From the NCBI RefSeq assembly GCF_003716325.1, contig NZ_RDSR01000002.1, positions 1-64,000 on the forward strand: a stretch of 64,000 nt of DNA. Direction: 5' to 3'. This DNA is from Cryobacterium tepidiphilum (GTDB lineage Bacteria > Actinomycetota > Actinomycetes > Actinomycetales > Microbacteriaceae). The notes beneath the pieces are model-generated. The model searched no databases and was not told the DNA's origin. It saw nothing but the letters and a program-made list of their open reading frames with translations. The translations under genes were made by a program, and so were the position numbers. Position 1 is the first letter of the stretch. Each line of letters opens with the position of its first letter. This document shows, one piece after another, positions 25,952-33,687 of the stretch.

Positions 25952-26093
25952 CTTCGAGGTGCCGCCCGCGCCCTGCACGAGATGTCTCGCTACCCGTGCG
26001 TCAGGGGTCGCACATCGACGTTCGTGGCGCCTGGGAAGGTCTGATCGCGGCCCCTCACGGGTGATGGAGTCGGTCCGACGTACCGGCAGAGCG

Positions 26094-28067
26094 CTAGGAG
26101 CGGTCGTGGGCGGCGAGCCGGGCCAGGCGCGCGTTGTAGTCGGCGAGCTCGGCCTCCCCGGTGCGGTCCGCGTTGCGGTCGCGCCGCCGGGTCTCCTTCT
26201 CATCGCTCCGGCTCCACTGCACGGCCACGACGATCGCCAGGGCGATCGTCGGGATCTCCCCGACGCTCCAGGCGATGCCGCCGGCCACCTGCTGGTCGGC
26301 GAGGGCGTCGGTTCCCCAGCCCATCGCCCCGTACCAGTCGGCGAGGAACAGCCCCGTGGCGGTCATGATGGCGACGCCGAAGAACGCGTGGAACGCCATG
26401 GTTCCGAGCAGCAGCACCAGCCGGAACGGGTAGGGCAGCCGGAACGGGACGGGGTCGATGCCGATCAGGGACTGCACGAACAGGTAGCCCGTGACGAGGA
26501 AGTGCACCGTCATCCACTCGTGCCCGATGTGGTCGGTGGTCGCCCAGCTGAACAGCGGCGAGTAGTAGAAGACCCAGAGCGAGCCCACGAACAACCCGGC
26601 AGCCACGAACGGGTTCGCCAGGATGCCGGCGGGCTTGGAGTGCACGGCGAGGAGGATCCACTCCCGGGCGCCACGGCTGCCGTCCTTGCGCTTGCGTATG
26701 GCGCGCGCGGCCAGGGTGACCGGCGCACCGGGAACGAGCAGCACGGGGACCAGCATCGTCAGCGCCATGTGCATGAGCATGTGGGCCGAGAACAGGTACT
26801 GCTCGTAGACGATCACGCCGCCGCTGGTGATGTAGAACAGGGCGAGCATCCCGGCGATCCAGAGCACCGTGCGGTACACCGGCCAGCGGTCGCCCCGGCG
26901 GTGCAGCCGCCACACGCCGGCCAGGTAGAAGAAGATGCCGAACGCGCAGAACAGCACCCAGGCGATGTCGAAGTTCCACTCGGTGAAGTACCGGGCGAAG
27001 GTGAGGGGCGGCGGCAGCGGCTCGCCGGTGAGGATCTGGGCGGGCGTAGCGGCGGGGATGCTGCTTCCCACGACTTCCGTCACGGGCGGCGCGGTGCGGG
27101 CCAGCGCGGCGGCGACCCCGGAGGCGATGCCCATGAAGCCGAGCTCGGCCACGACCAGCCACCAGAAGGAGGCCGTCGCCGGTCGCTTGCTCCGCTGCAT
27201 CCGCTCGATGAACACGCCGCGCTGCAGGGCGCCGAAGCAGCCCAGGACGATGAGCGCCGCCACTTTGACCAGCACGAGGATGCCGTAGGGCGTGAGGAGC
27301 TTGTCGAGCGTGCCGATGCGGAGCTCCGCGCTCACGTAGCCCGAGACCGCGACGACGACGAAGCAGACCAGGGCGAGCGTCGAGTACCGGCCGAGCACGT
27401 GCACGATGCGGCCGGCGCCGAGTTGCTTCCGCAGCAGGATGATGGTGAGCAGTCCGCCCAGCCAGACGGCCGCGAACACGAGGTGCAGGCCGAGGGCCGT
27501 GATGGCCTCGTTGTGGCCTTCGGCACCGGCGGCGTGGCCCTGCAGCGCCATGGGAACGAGCGCGAGCACGGCGAGGGCGGTTACGAAGACGATGGCGGTC
27601 TGATTGCGCACCGCGAAGCACAGAACCGTCACAGCCGCACCGACGAGCGTGATGCCGAGCCACGCCTGGCCGACGGCGATCTGGGAGAAGAACTGCCCGA
27701 ACGTCGAATTGAAGCTCTCATCAAGGCTGATCGGCACGTTCGTCACCTGCAGGAAGGTGAAGAAACCGGTCATGGCGCTCGCGACCGTGAAGACGGCAGC
27801 GGATGCGGCCGCCACGTCGAGCGCGGCGCCGAACTCTGCCTCGCGGGGGCTCAGCGCGAAGCAGCTGAGCACGAGGGCGCCGATGGTGCCGGCCGCGCCG
27901 AGGTTCACCAGCAGCTTGGCGATCGGGAGTCCCCACCGCACCACGGCTCCCGGGTCGGCGAGGAGCTGCGGCGCGGCAGCGCCGCCGTAGGCGAGGCCGG
28001 CGATCGCGGCCAGCACGGCGACCAGGAGGAGCACGGCCGGACCGGCTACACGCACGATTCGAGGCAC
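26094..28067 (-). CDS. CopD-CtaG fusion: copper import / cytochrome oxidase assembly protein
   Basis: A 657-residue polytopic membrane protein. The first half (about 1-340) is CopD-like, with about eight helices and LVFAAVWLGGLL. The second half (about 355-625) is a caa3-type CtaG assembly domain with the His-rich signatures HMLMHMALTML and GHEWMTVHFL. The likely role is delivering copper for the cytochrome c oxidase Cu centre or periplasmic copper handling. The fused architecture is common in actinobacteria. The GTG at 28067 is taken as the start; TAGG is rather close to it, so a slightly later start is possible. Confidence 0.88.
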   Translation of the reverse strand: MPRIVRVAGPAVLLLVAVLAAIAGLAYGGAAAPQLLADPGAVVRWGLPIAKLLVNLGAAGTIGALVLSCFALSPREAEFGAALDVAAASAAVFTVASAMTGFFTFLQVTNVPISLDESFNSTFGQFFSQIAVGQAWLGITLVGAAVTVLCFAVRNQTAIVFVTALAVLALVPMALQGHAAGAEGHNEAITALGLHLVFAAVWLGGLLTIILLRKQLGAGRIVHVLGRYSTLALVCFVVVAVSGYVSAELRIGTLDKLLTPYGILVLVKVAALIVLGCFGALQRGVFIERMQRSKRPATASFWWLVVAELGFMGIASGVAAALARTAPPVTEVVGSSIPAATPAQILTGEPLPPPLTFARYFTEWNFDIAWVLFCAFGIFFYLAGVWRLHRRGDRWPVYRTVLWIAGMLALFYITSGGVIVYEQYLFSAHMLMHMALTMLVPVLLVPGAPVTLAARAIRKRKDGSRGAREWILLAVHSKPAGILANPFVAAGLFVGSLWVFYYSPLFSWATTDHIGHEWMTVHFLVTGYLFVQSLIGIDPVPFRLPYPFRLVLLLGTMAFHAFFGVAIMTATGLFLADWYGAMGWGTDALADQQVAGGIAWSVGEIPTIALAIVVAVQWSRSDEKETRRRDRNADRTGEAELADYNARLARLAAHDRS

Positions 28068-28111
28068 CTATCCAGCCTAACCGCACAGAAACCGGCTGCC
28101 GACCGTACGCA

Positions 28112-28144
28112 AACGGGGGTGCCGACTGAGTCGGCACCCCCGTT
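28112..28144 (-). terminator. Terminator of hup
   Basis: A perfect 15-bp stem (28112-28126 with 28130-28144) and a 3-base loop, beginning 14 bases after the hup stop codon. Read on the minus strand it is followed only by GTTTG, so the U-tract is weak. Confidence 0.75.
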
Positions 28145-28157
28145 GTGAACGCGAAGA

Positions 28158-28445
28158 CTACTTGGCGGCGGCCTTGAGCTTGCTGCCGGCGGTCAGCTTG
28201 ACGCGGTGGCCAGCGGCGATCTGGATCTCTTCGCCGGTCTGCGGGTTGCGGCCGGTGCGCGCGGAGGTCTCCGTGCGCTCGACGCCGAGCCAGCCCGGGA
28301 TGGTCACCTTGCCGCCGTTGGCGACGGTGTCGGCCAGCGTCTTGAAGAATGCGTTCAAGACACCGTCGACCGCGCCCTGGCTCTGGCCGGAGTCGGCGGC
28401 GATCTTGGCGACGAGCTCGGTCTTGTTCAGCGAATTTTCAGCCAT
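28158..28445 (-). CDS. hup: DNA-binding protein HU
   Basis: A 95-residue nucleoid-associated protein of the HU/IHF family: MAENSLNKTELVAKIAADSG, then the beta-arm signature GRNPQTGEEIQIAAGHRVKL. It has the short form without the lysine/alanine-rich tail seen in mycobacterial HupB. The start ATG has GAGGAGG 7 bases upstream, typical of a highly expressed gene; a preceding in-frame start would add 14 residues without a ribosome site. Confidence 0.95.
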   Translation of the reverse strand: MAENSLNKTELVAKIAADSGQSQGAVDGVLNAFFKTLADTVANGGKVTIPGWLGVERTETSARTGRNPQTGEEIQIAAGHRVKLTAGSKLKAAAK

Positions 28446-28736
28446 TGAGTGTCCTCCTCGGACCTTGGTCTGTAGAAACAGTTTCATTCAGGGACGGGCA
28501 ACTCTCGTGAGCTGGACCGCTGGTCGGTACGACCGCGTTGAATCTAGCAGAAATCCGCGGAATTCCGCGTATTCTCGCCGATTTTCGGGCCAGGTTGGCA
28601 GCCCGAAGGCCCGCCCCGTCGTCCCGAGTCGCGGACAACGCACCCTCCCGCGCGCTCGGAAGGCGCAAAGAGCCCTACTCACCAGATGCCGCGATCCCTC
28701 ACCCGTACGATCCCCACCGCATCCGCCCTTAACCGA
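28446..28736. other. 339-bp gap between hup and rpsN: promoter region, no gene seen
   Basis: No credible ORF lies here. The stretch contains the hup promoter, a perfect 14-bp palindrome CGCGGAATTCCGCG at 28556-28569, and a hairpin TTCGGGC/GCCCGAA (28584-28590 with 28601-28607, 10-base loop). The part nearest rpsN holds that operon's terminator. Confidence 0.6.
28556..28569. promoter_or_regulatory. 14-bp palindrome upstream of hup
   Basis: CGCGGAATTCCGCG is perfectly self-complementary, 111-124 bases ahead of the hup ATG. It is a candidate binding site; no regulator can be named. Confidence 0.35.
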
Positions 28737-28772
28737 GAAAGGGACGAAGACCCGGAGGTCGTCGTCCCTTTC
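28737..28772 (-). terminator. Terminator of the rpmB-rpmG-rpsN operon
   Basis: 16-base arms GAAAGGGACGAAGACC (28737-28752) and 28757-28772 with one mismatch and a CGGA loop, 12 bases beyond the rpsN stop. On the minus strand it is followed by a modest T-containing tail. Confidence 0.75.
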
Positions 28773-28784
28773 CGGCTGCTGGAC

Positions 28785-29090
28785 TTACCAGCTGGACTTG
28801 GTGATGCCCGGCAGTTCGCCGTCGTGCGCCATCTCGCGGAAGCGCACACGGGAGATGCCGAAACGGCTCAGGTAACCGCGGGGGCGGCCATCGATCGCGT
28901 CGCGACCGCGCACACGCACGGGGGACGCGTTGCGGGGAAGCTTCTGCAGGCCCACGCGAGCCGCCTCACGCGACTCGTCGGTGCCGTTCGGGTCGACCAG
29001 GGCCTTCTTCAGCTCAAGGCGCTTCGCGGCGTAGCGCTCCACGATGACCTTGCGCTGCTCATTGCGGGCAATCTTGCTCTTCTTCGCCAT
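28785..29090 (-). CDS. rpsN: 30S ribosomal protein S14 (zinc-independent form)
   Basis: A 101-residue S14 of the long type without the CxxC...CxxC zinc knuckle of the short form; no Cys occurs in the protein. C-terminal blocks are [20 protein letters not shown] and [11 protein letters not shown]. It is third in a tight rpmB-rpmG-rpsN operon (2-bp gap after rpmG). In mycobacteria and streptomycetes such Cys-free paralogues are Zur-repressed, replacing zinc-bearing forms under zinc starvation. The adjacent zur-znu operon makes that reading attractive, though I cannot see whether zinc-type copies exist elsewhere. Confidence 0.95.
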   Translation of the reverse strand: MAKKSKIARNEQRKVIVERYAAKRLELKKALVDPNGTDESREAARVGLQKLPRNASPVRVRGRDAIDGRPRGYLSRFGISRVRFREMAHDGELPGITKSSW

Positions 29091-29092
29091 TG

Positions 29093-29260
29093 TTAGCGCT
29101 CCTCGCGGAAGTCAACGTGCTTGCGCACTACGGGGTCGTACTTCTTGAGCACGAGACGGTCGGGGTTATTGCGACGGTTCTTGCGGGTCACGTAGGTGTA
29201 CCCGGTGCCAGCCGTCGAACGAAGCTTGATGATCGGACGAACGTCCTGCTGCTTTGCCAT
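29093..29260 (-). CDS. rpmG: 50S ribosomal protein L33 (Cys-free form)
   Basis: A 55-residue L33 starting [20 protein letters not shown] with [20 protein letters not shown]; it has no cysteine, so it is the zinc-independent variant. Its ATG overlaps the rpmB stop (TAATG) and it is followed by rpsN after 2 bp. It is too short for many gene callers but is unmistakable. Confidence 0.95.
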   Translation of the reverse strand: MAKQQDVRPIIKLRSTAGTGYTYVTRKNRRNNPDRLVLKKYDPVVRKHVDFREER

Positions 29261-29496
29261 TAGATCTTCTCCCCACGTGCGAGCAGGTCCTTGACGACCG
29301 ACTCGATGCCACGGGCGTCAATGACCTTGATGCCCTTTGCCGACAGAGTCAGCGTGACGTTACGGCGAAGCGACGGCACGTAGTACGTCTTCTTCTGCAC
29401 GTTCGGGTCGAAGCGACGCTTGGTGCGCCGGTGCGAGTGTGAGATGTTGTGTCCGAAGCCGGGAACTGCTCCGGTCACCTGGCAGGTTGCTGCCAT
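29260..29496 (-). CDS. rpmB: 50S ribosomal protein L28 (non-zinc form)
   Basis: A 78-residue L28: [20 protein letters not shown], then [12 protein letters not shown] and [14 protein letters not shown]. Only one cysteine is left (CQVT), so the CxxC zinc pairs are absent, as in the E. coli-type protein. Start ATG has GGAGG a few bases upstream. It heads the rpmB-rpmG-rpsN operon, 162 bp behind zur; the leader carries palindromes at 29513-29530 and 29573-29584. Confidence 0.95.
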   Translation of the reverse strand: MAATCQVTGAVPGFGHNISHSHRRTKRRFDPNVQKKTYYVPSLRRNVTLTLSAKGIKVIDARGIESVVKDLLARGEKI

Positions 29497-29512
29497 GGTT
29501 TCCTCCAATACC

Positions 29513-29584
29513 GAAGGGCGAGTGCCCTTCCCAAGATCCCTTGTCGGCAGACTGGCGCCGTGACCTGGAACGGGTCCTAGGACC
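29513..29584 (-). promoter_or_regulatory. rpmB leader with hairpin and 12-bp palindrome
   Basis: GAAGGGC/GCCCTTC (29513-29519 with 29524-29530, 4-base loop) lies just ahead of the rpmB ribosome site. Farther up is the perfect palindrome GGTCCTAGGACC (29573-29584). Neither resembles the AT-rich Zur box seen before znuA, and I find no Zur box in this gap. It may be a ribosomal-protein leader or an independent promoter/operator. Confidence 0.4.
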
Positions 29585-29658
29585 AGAATCAGGGAGAGAA
29601 CGGCGGGTAGTCCGCAATGCACGCACGGATATGCGCAGCAGCGTCTAACGTTACGCGA

Positions 29659-30069
29659 TCAGGAGGGTTCGCGCAACGTCGCCGCCGCAGCCGTGCAGGC
29701 GGCGCACAGGCCGAAGACGTCGACCACGTGCGCGGCTTGGGTGAACCCGTTCTCGGCGGCGACGGAGCGCGCCCAGGTCTCCACGGCATCCGCTTCGATT
29801 TCGACGGTCAGCCCGCAGTTGCGGCAGATGAGGTGATGGTGGTGGTCGGCGGTGCTGCAGGCGCGGTAGAGGCTCTCGCCCTCGGGCGATTGCAGCGAGT
29901 CCGCGTCGCCCTCCTGCGCGAGGTCGGCGAGGGCGCGGTACACGGTGGCCAGGCCGATCGGCGAGCCGCTGGCGTGCAGCGCGCCGTGCAGGCCCTGCGC
30001 GCTGACGAAGCCGCCGGCGTCGTCGAGGGCCGCGCGCACGGCCTCGCGCTGCCAGGTGTTGCGCTTCAT
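29659..30069 (-). CDS. zur: Fur-family zinc regulator Zur
   Basis: A 136-residue Fur-family repressor: winged helix with GLATVYRALADLAQEGDADS, regulatory metal motif ADHHHHLICRNCG, and structural-zinc second pair CAAC near the C-terminus. Its ATG overlaps the permease stop (ATGA), making it the last gene of the znuACBB-zur operon. With zinc bound it is expected to repress znuA and the Cys-free ribosomal protein genes. Context distinguishes it from Fur or PerR; sequence alone would not. Confidence 0.92.
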   Translation of the reverse strand: MKRNTWQREAVRAALDDAGGFVSAQGLHGALHASGSPIGLATVYRALADLAQEGDADSLQSPEGESLYRACSTADHHHHLICRNCGLTVEIEADAVETWARSVAAENGFTQAAHVVDVFGLCAACTAAAATLREPS

Positions 30070-30866
30070 GCCTTCCACCGTAACTGCAGGCCACGACGGA
30101 TGCCGAGGGCGGCCAGGAAGAACGCGGCGGCTGTCAGCGAGATGGCCGGCCCTGCCGCGACCCCGGCGGCCCGGGACAGCACAACGCCCACGACCCCGCA
30201 GGTGGCACCGACGACCGGGGCGATGAGGAACACCTGCCGGGTTGTGGCGGCCAGCAGCCGCGCGGCGGCCGCCGGCGCGGCGATGAGTGCGATGGCGAGG
30301 ATGGCGCCGACCGCGGGCATCGCCGTCACGACGGTGGCGGTGATGAGGGCGAGGGTCAGCAATTCGATCGGCCATTCCCGGTAGCCGGCGGCCCGGAAGC
30401 CCTCCCGGTCGAACGTGGAGAAAAGGATCTCCTTGCCGAGGAACACGATGACCAGGGCTGCGACGACGAGTACGCCGCCGGCCAGCGCGATGTCGCCGAT
30501 GGACACGGTCAGGATCGACCCCACCAGGAACGACTCCACGTGCACCGGGAGCGACGGGTTCAGCGACTGGAGGAGCACGCCGAGTGCGAAGCCCGCGGTG
30601 AGCACGATACCGGCGGCCACCTGGCTGCCCTGTCGGCGCACCCGCTGGATGAGGGTCATCACCGCGACGATGACCACGCTCGCCACGGCGGCGCCGAGCG
30701 GGATGCTCACCCCCAGCATGGCGGCCGCGACGGCGCCGGGGAATGTCGCGTGGGTGAGCGCCTGGGCGAAGAAGGTGCGCCGGCGCAGCACGACGAGCGA
30801 GCCCACCAGTCCGCTCAGGGCGCCGATCACGACTGCGGCGAGCAGCGCCCTCTCGAAGTAGCCCAT
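30066..30866 (-). CDS. znuB: Zinc ABC transporter permease (second)
   Basis: A 266-residue ABC-3 family membrane protein with about eight helices; conserved blocks LRRRTFFAQALTHATFPGAV near the N-terminus and AALGIRRGLQLRWKA at the end. It follows another ABC-3 permease with a one-base TGATG overlap, so the importer probably uses a heterodimeric membrane part. It overlaps zur downstream by 4 bp. Confidence 0.92.
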   Translation of the reverse strand: MGYFERALLAAVVIGALSGLVGSLVVLRRRTFFAQALTHATFPGAVAAAMLGVSIPLGAAVASVVIVAVMTLIQRVRRQGSQVAAGIVLTAGFALGVLLQSLNPSLPVHVESFLVGSILTVSIGDIALAGGVLVVAALVIVFLGKEILFSTFDREGFRAAGYREWPIELLTLALITATVVTAMPAVGAILAIALIAAPAAAARLLAATTRQVFLIAPVVGATCGVVGVVLSRAAGVAAGPAISLTAAAFFLAALGIRRGLQLRWKA

Positions 30867-31747
30867 CAGCGCCCCTCCCCCGCGCGGAGGCTTGAGTCAC
30901 GGATCACCCGGTAGCCGAGGGCCAGCAGGTAGCCCGCGACGAGCAGCAACACGACGGTCGCGCCGCTGGGCAGATCCACCCCGCCGTCGACGGATGCCGC
31001 GTACCCGGTCGCGAGTCCCAGCCACGCGCCGAGCATGGCGAACCCCGCGGCGATGAGGAACAGCGCCCTCAGGCGCACGGTAATGAGGCGCGCCACGGCC
31101 GCCGGAACGATGAGCACGCCGAGCACGAGCAGGTTGCCTACGGCACTGGATGCCGCGACGACCACCAGCGCGATCGCGATGTTCAACAGCAGGTCGAGCG
31201 TGAACACGCGGTAGCCCGCAGCGTCGGCGCCGGACCGGTCGAACGCCCGGAACACCTGTTCCTTGAGTGTGACGGCGACCAGCAGCAGTGCGATGCCGCA
31301 CGCGATGACGGTCTGCACCACCTCGGCGTCCGTCACCGTCAGCAACCGGCCGAAGAGCAGCTGCTCGAGCTGTCCCGCGTAATCGCTCTGCCGGGAGACG
31401 ACGATGACGCCCACGCTGAACGTGGCCGTGAGCACGATCGCGATGGCGGCATCCGCTGGAACGCGCGTGCGCACCAGAAGGGTGAGCACGGTCGCGGCGA
31501 TCACCGCCGCGATCATCGCCCCGATGAAGAGCCCCTCCCGACCGCCCCAGACGAAGCCGATCGCTATACCCGGGAAGACGGAGTGGGTGAGCCCGTCGGA
31601 GATGAATTCCAATCCGCGCATATTCACGATGACCCCGACGACGCCGGCGACGAGGCTGAGCACGACGAGCACGATGAGCGCGCGGGCCATGAACGGGAGG
31701 GTGAACGCGCCGACGAGCGCGTCACCGATGACATCGAGCGGTCCCAT
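30866..31747 (-). CDS. znuB: Zinc ABC transporter permease (first)
   Basis: A 293-residue ABC-3 permease of the ZnuB/TroC group. The family signature is [21 protein letters not shown] (quoted as [14 protein letters not shown] plus FPGIAIG), with [19 protein letters not shown] in the cytoplasmic loop that contacts the ATPase. It lies 1 bp after znuC and overlaps the second permease by one base. Confidence 0.92.
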   Translation of the reverse strand: MGPLDVIGDALVGAFTLPFMARALIVLVVLSLVAGVVGVIVNMRGLEFISDGLTHSVFPGIAIGFVWGGREGLFIGAMIAAVIAATVLTLLVRTRVPADAAIAIVLTATFSVGVIVVSRQSDYAGQLEQLLFGRLLTVTDAEVVQTVIACGIALLLVAVTLKEQVFRAFDRSGADAAGYRVFTLDLLLNIAIALVVVAASSAVGNLLVLGVLIVPAAVARLITVRLRALFLIAAGFAMLGAWLGLATGYAASVDGGVDLPSGATVVLLLVAGYLLALGYRVIRDSSLRAGEGR

Positions 31748-31748
31748 G

Positions 31749-32558
31749 TCAGTGGCCGGTGTGCCCGGGGACGACGATGGTGTGCTCGTCCATCTCGACG
31801 CCCACCTCGCTGAACGCGCGTTGCACGTTCGGGAGGGTGAGCACCTCTTCGCGCGGCCCGAAGGCGACCTGGCCGCCGTTCAGCAGCAGCACCCCGTCGC
31901 ACACCGCCCGCGCCAGGTCGAGGTCGTGGGTGGAGACCAGCACGGCGACGCCGTCGGCCTTCAGCTGGTTCAGGGTGGTGATCAACGCATCGCGGTTCTT
32001 CTGGTCGAGCCCGTTGAAGGGCTCGTCGAGCAGCAGCAGGCGCGGCCCGGCGGCGAGGGCGCGGGCCAGGAGTCCGCGCTGCTGCTGGCCGCCGGACAGG
32101 TCGCCGAACCGGGTCTTCGCCCGGTGCGCGAGCCCGACAGCCCGCAGCGCCTCGTGCACGGCCGTCTTGTCGCGGCGCCCCGGCAGGCGCAGCCAGCCGA
32201 TGGACCGGTAGCGGCCCATCATGACCACCTGCTCGAGCGTGACGGGGAAGTGCGGGTCGAGCTCGTCGGCCTGCGGCACGTAACCGATAACGCCGGCCGG
32301 CGCGGGTGACTCCCCCAGCACCTCCACGCCGCCCGCCGTTCGAGGGATGAGCCCGAGAACGCCCTTCAGCAGGGTGGACTTCCCGGAGCCGTTCGGACCG
32401 ATGAGGGCGATCGCCTCGCCGGCGCGCACGTCGAAGTCGATGCCGGCAAGCGCGACGGTCTGCCCGTAAGCGAACGCCGCGCCGCGCACCGACAGCACGA
32501 GGGCCGCATCACGGCGCCGTTTCGTCGCCAGCTCGGAGGGAGAGGTGGGGTGGGTCAT
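31749..32558 (-). CDS. znuC: Zinc ABC transporter ATP-binding protein
   Basis: A 269-residue ABC ATPase: Walker [13 protein letters not shown]-loop YVPQADE, signature LSGGQQQR, Walker [14 protein letters not shown]-loop STHD. Its ATG overlaps the znuA stop as ATGA. It energises zinc uptake by the two following permeases. The C-terminal tail ([15 protein letters not shown]) carries two His that may be incidental. Confidence 0.94.
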   Translation of the reverse strand: MTHPTSPSELATKRRRDAALVLSVRGAAFAYGQTVALAGIDFDVRAGEAIALIGPNGSGKSTLLKGVLGLIPRTAGGVEVLGESPAPAGVIGYVPQADELDPHFPVTLEQVVMMGRYRSIGWLRLPGRRDKTAVHEALRAVGLAHRAKTRFGDLSGGQQQRGLLARALAAGPRLLLLDEPFNGLDQKNRDALITTLNQLKADGVAVLVSTHDLDLARAVCDGVLLLNGGQVAFGPREEVLTLPNVQRAFSEVGVEMDEHTIVVPGHTGH

Positions 32559-33544
32559 CCGAGATCACCGAGCCTGTCTGGGAGGGGAAGGGGCGTGGCG
32601 CCCCACGAGGTCGTGATCCGCCGCACGTTGTGCACCTGGGCAGCGATGTAGGTGGCGCCGGCGCTGCCCGCCGGTCCGAGCGAGTCCACGTAGAGCGCGT
32701 CGGCACCCGAGTAGACGGCGACGTGCGCCTCCTCGGAGATGGTCTTCGCGGCCTTCGGATTGACGGATGCCTCGGAGAAGACCGCGTTCGCCCCAGTCTT
32801 CTTGATGGCGGCGACGAGGCGATCGATCTCGGCCGCACTCGGTTCGGCATTGTCATCGAAGCTCGGGATCACGGAGCCCACGTAGGTGATGCCGTAGGCA
32901 GCTGTGAAGTATCCCAAGGCATCGTGGTTGCTCACCAGCAGCCGCTCGTCGCGCGGCACCTGGGCGACGTCGGCGCGGATCCACTCGTCGAGGGCGCGGA
33001 GGTCGGCCTCGTACCGGGCAGCGTTGGCGTGGAAGACATCCGCCTTGCCCGGGTCGGCGGCCGCGAGGCCCGCGGCGATGTTTTCGACCATGACCACGGC
33101 GTTCGCCACGTCGGTCCAGACGTGGGGGTTGCCGTGCTCCTCGCCGTGCTCGGGGTCCCCCGTCTCGTCGGCGTGCATCACCTTTATGCCCGTTGAGGAA
33201 TGTATGGTGCGGCCGCTGAATCCCGAGGCGGTGACGGAGTCGTCGAGCCATTCCTCGAGACCGACTCCGTTCTCGACGAGCACGTCTGCTCGGGCAAGCG
33301 CAGTGAGGTCGGCCGCCGAGGGATCGTAGCTGTGCGCGCTCTGGTTGGGCTGGATGAGCTGTCTCACCTGCACGCCGGCGGCGTCGCCGACCACGTGTCG
33401 GGTGAAGTCCGCGACCTGTGTGGTGGTGGCGACCACCTGCAGGTCGTCCTCGCCCGCGCTGGCGGACGGTTCGAGGGAGCAGCCGGCCAACCCCAGCGAC
33501 AGCACGGCTGCGACAGCAACGACCGCCGGCATCCGTGAACTCAC
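32555..33544 (-). CDS. znuA: Zinc ABC transporter substrate-binding lipoprotein
   Basis: A 329-residue cluster A-I metal-binding protein. The lipobox is LAGC near residue 22. Metal ligands sit in QSAHSYDPSAADL, NPHVWTDVANA and SNHDALGYFTAAYG, the third being His, as in zinc proteins, where manganese proteins have Glu. A short His/Glu loop (HADETGDPEHGEEHGNPH) resembles the zinc-collecting loop of ZnuA. The start is GTG 33544 with no ribosome site; a promoter whose -10 ends 6 bases ahead suggests a leaderless message. First gene of znuACBB-zur. Confidence 0.93.
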   Translation of the reverse strand: MSSRMPAVVAVAAVLSLGLAGCSLEPSASAGEDDLQVVATTTQVADFTRHVVGDAAGVQVRQLIQPNQSAHSYDPSAADLTALARADVLVENGVGLEEWLDDSVTASGFSGRTIHSSTGIKVMHADETGDPEHGEEHGNPHVWTDVANAVVMVENIAAGLAAADPGKADVFHANAARYEADLRALDEWIRADVAQVPRDERLLVSNHDALGYFTAAYGITYVGSVIPSFDDNAEPSAAEIDRLVAAIKKTGANAVFSEASVNPKAAKTISEEAHVAVYSGADALYVDSLGPAGSAGATYIAAQVHNVRRITTSWGATPLPLPDRLGDLG

Positions 33545-33550
33545 GCTGCG

Positions 33551-33579
33551 ACGCTACGCCTATTGATAATGATTGTCAA
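33551..33579 (-). promoter_or_regulatory. znuA promoter with overlapping Zur box
   Basis: On the minus strand TTGACA (33579-33574) and TAGCGT (33556-33551) are separated by 17 bases, a good -35/-10 pair. TTGATAATGATTGTCAA (33563-33579) is a near-perfect palindrome resembling actinobacterial Zur boxes and covers the whole -35 and half of the spacer. Repression by zinc-loaded Zur would therefore be direct. Confidence 0.75.
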
Positions 33580-33621
33580 AACCACCAGGGGCCCGTCGCT
33601 GCAAATCGGGGCTGCGCGGAC

Positions 33622-33666
33622 TGAACGCCGCTGCGCGGGCTGAATTCAACCCGCGCAGCGGCGTTC
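33622..33666. repeat. Intergenic palindromic repeat, copy 3 (fullest)
   Basis: Core TGAACGCCGCTGCGCGGG at 33622-33639. GAACGCCGCTGCGCGGG (33623-33639) pairs perfectly over 17 bp with 33650-33666, enclosing the inner palindrome TGAATTCA. A partial extra GCTGCGCGGA precedes it. It sits 21 bp behind the rhamnogalacturonan lyase stop, so it is a candidate terminator of that gene and insulates znuA's promoter. Confidence 0.85.
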
Positions 33667-33687
33667 GACTAGCGCACGCGGTAACCC

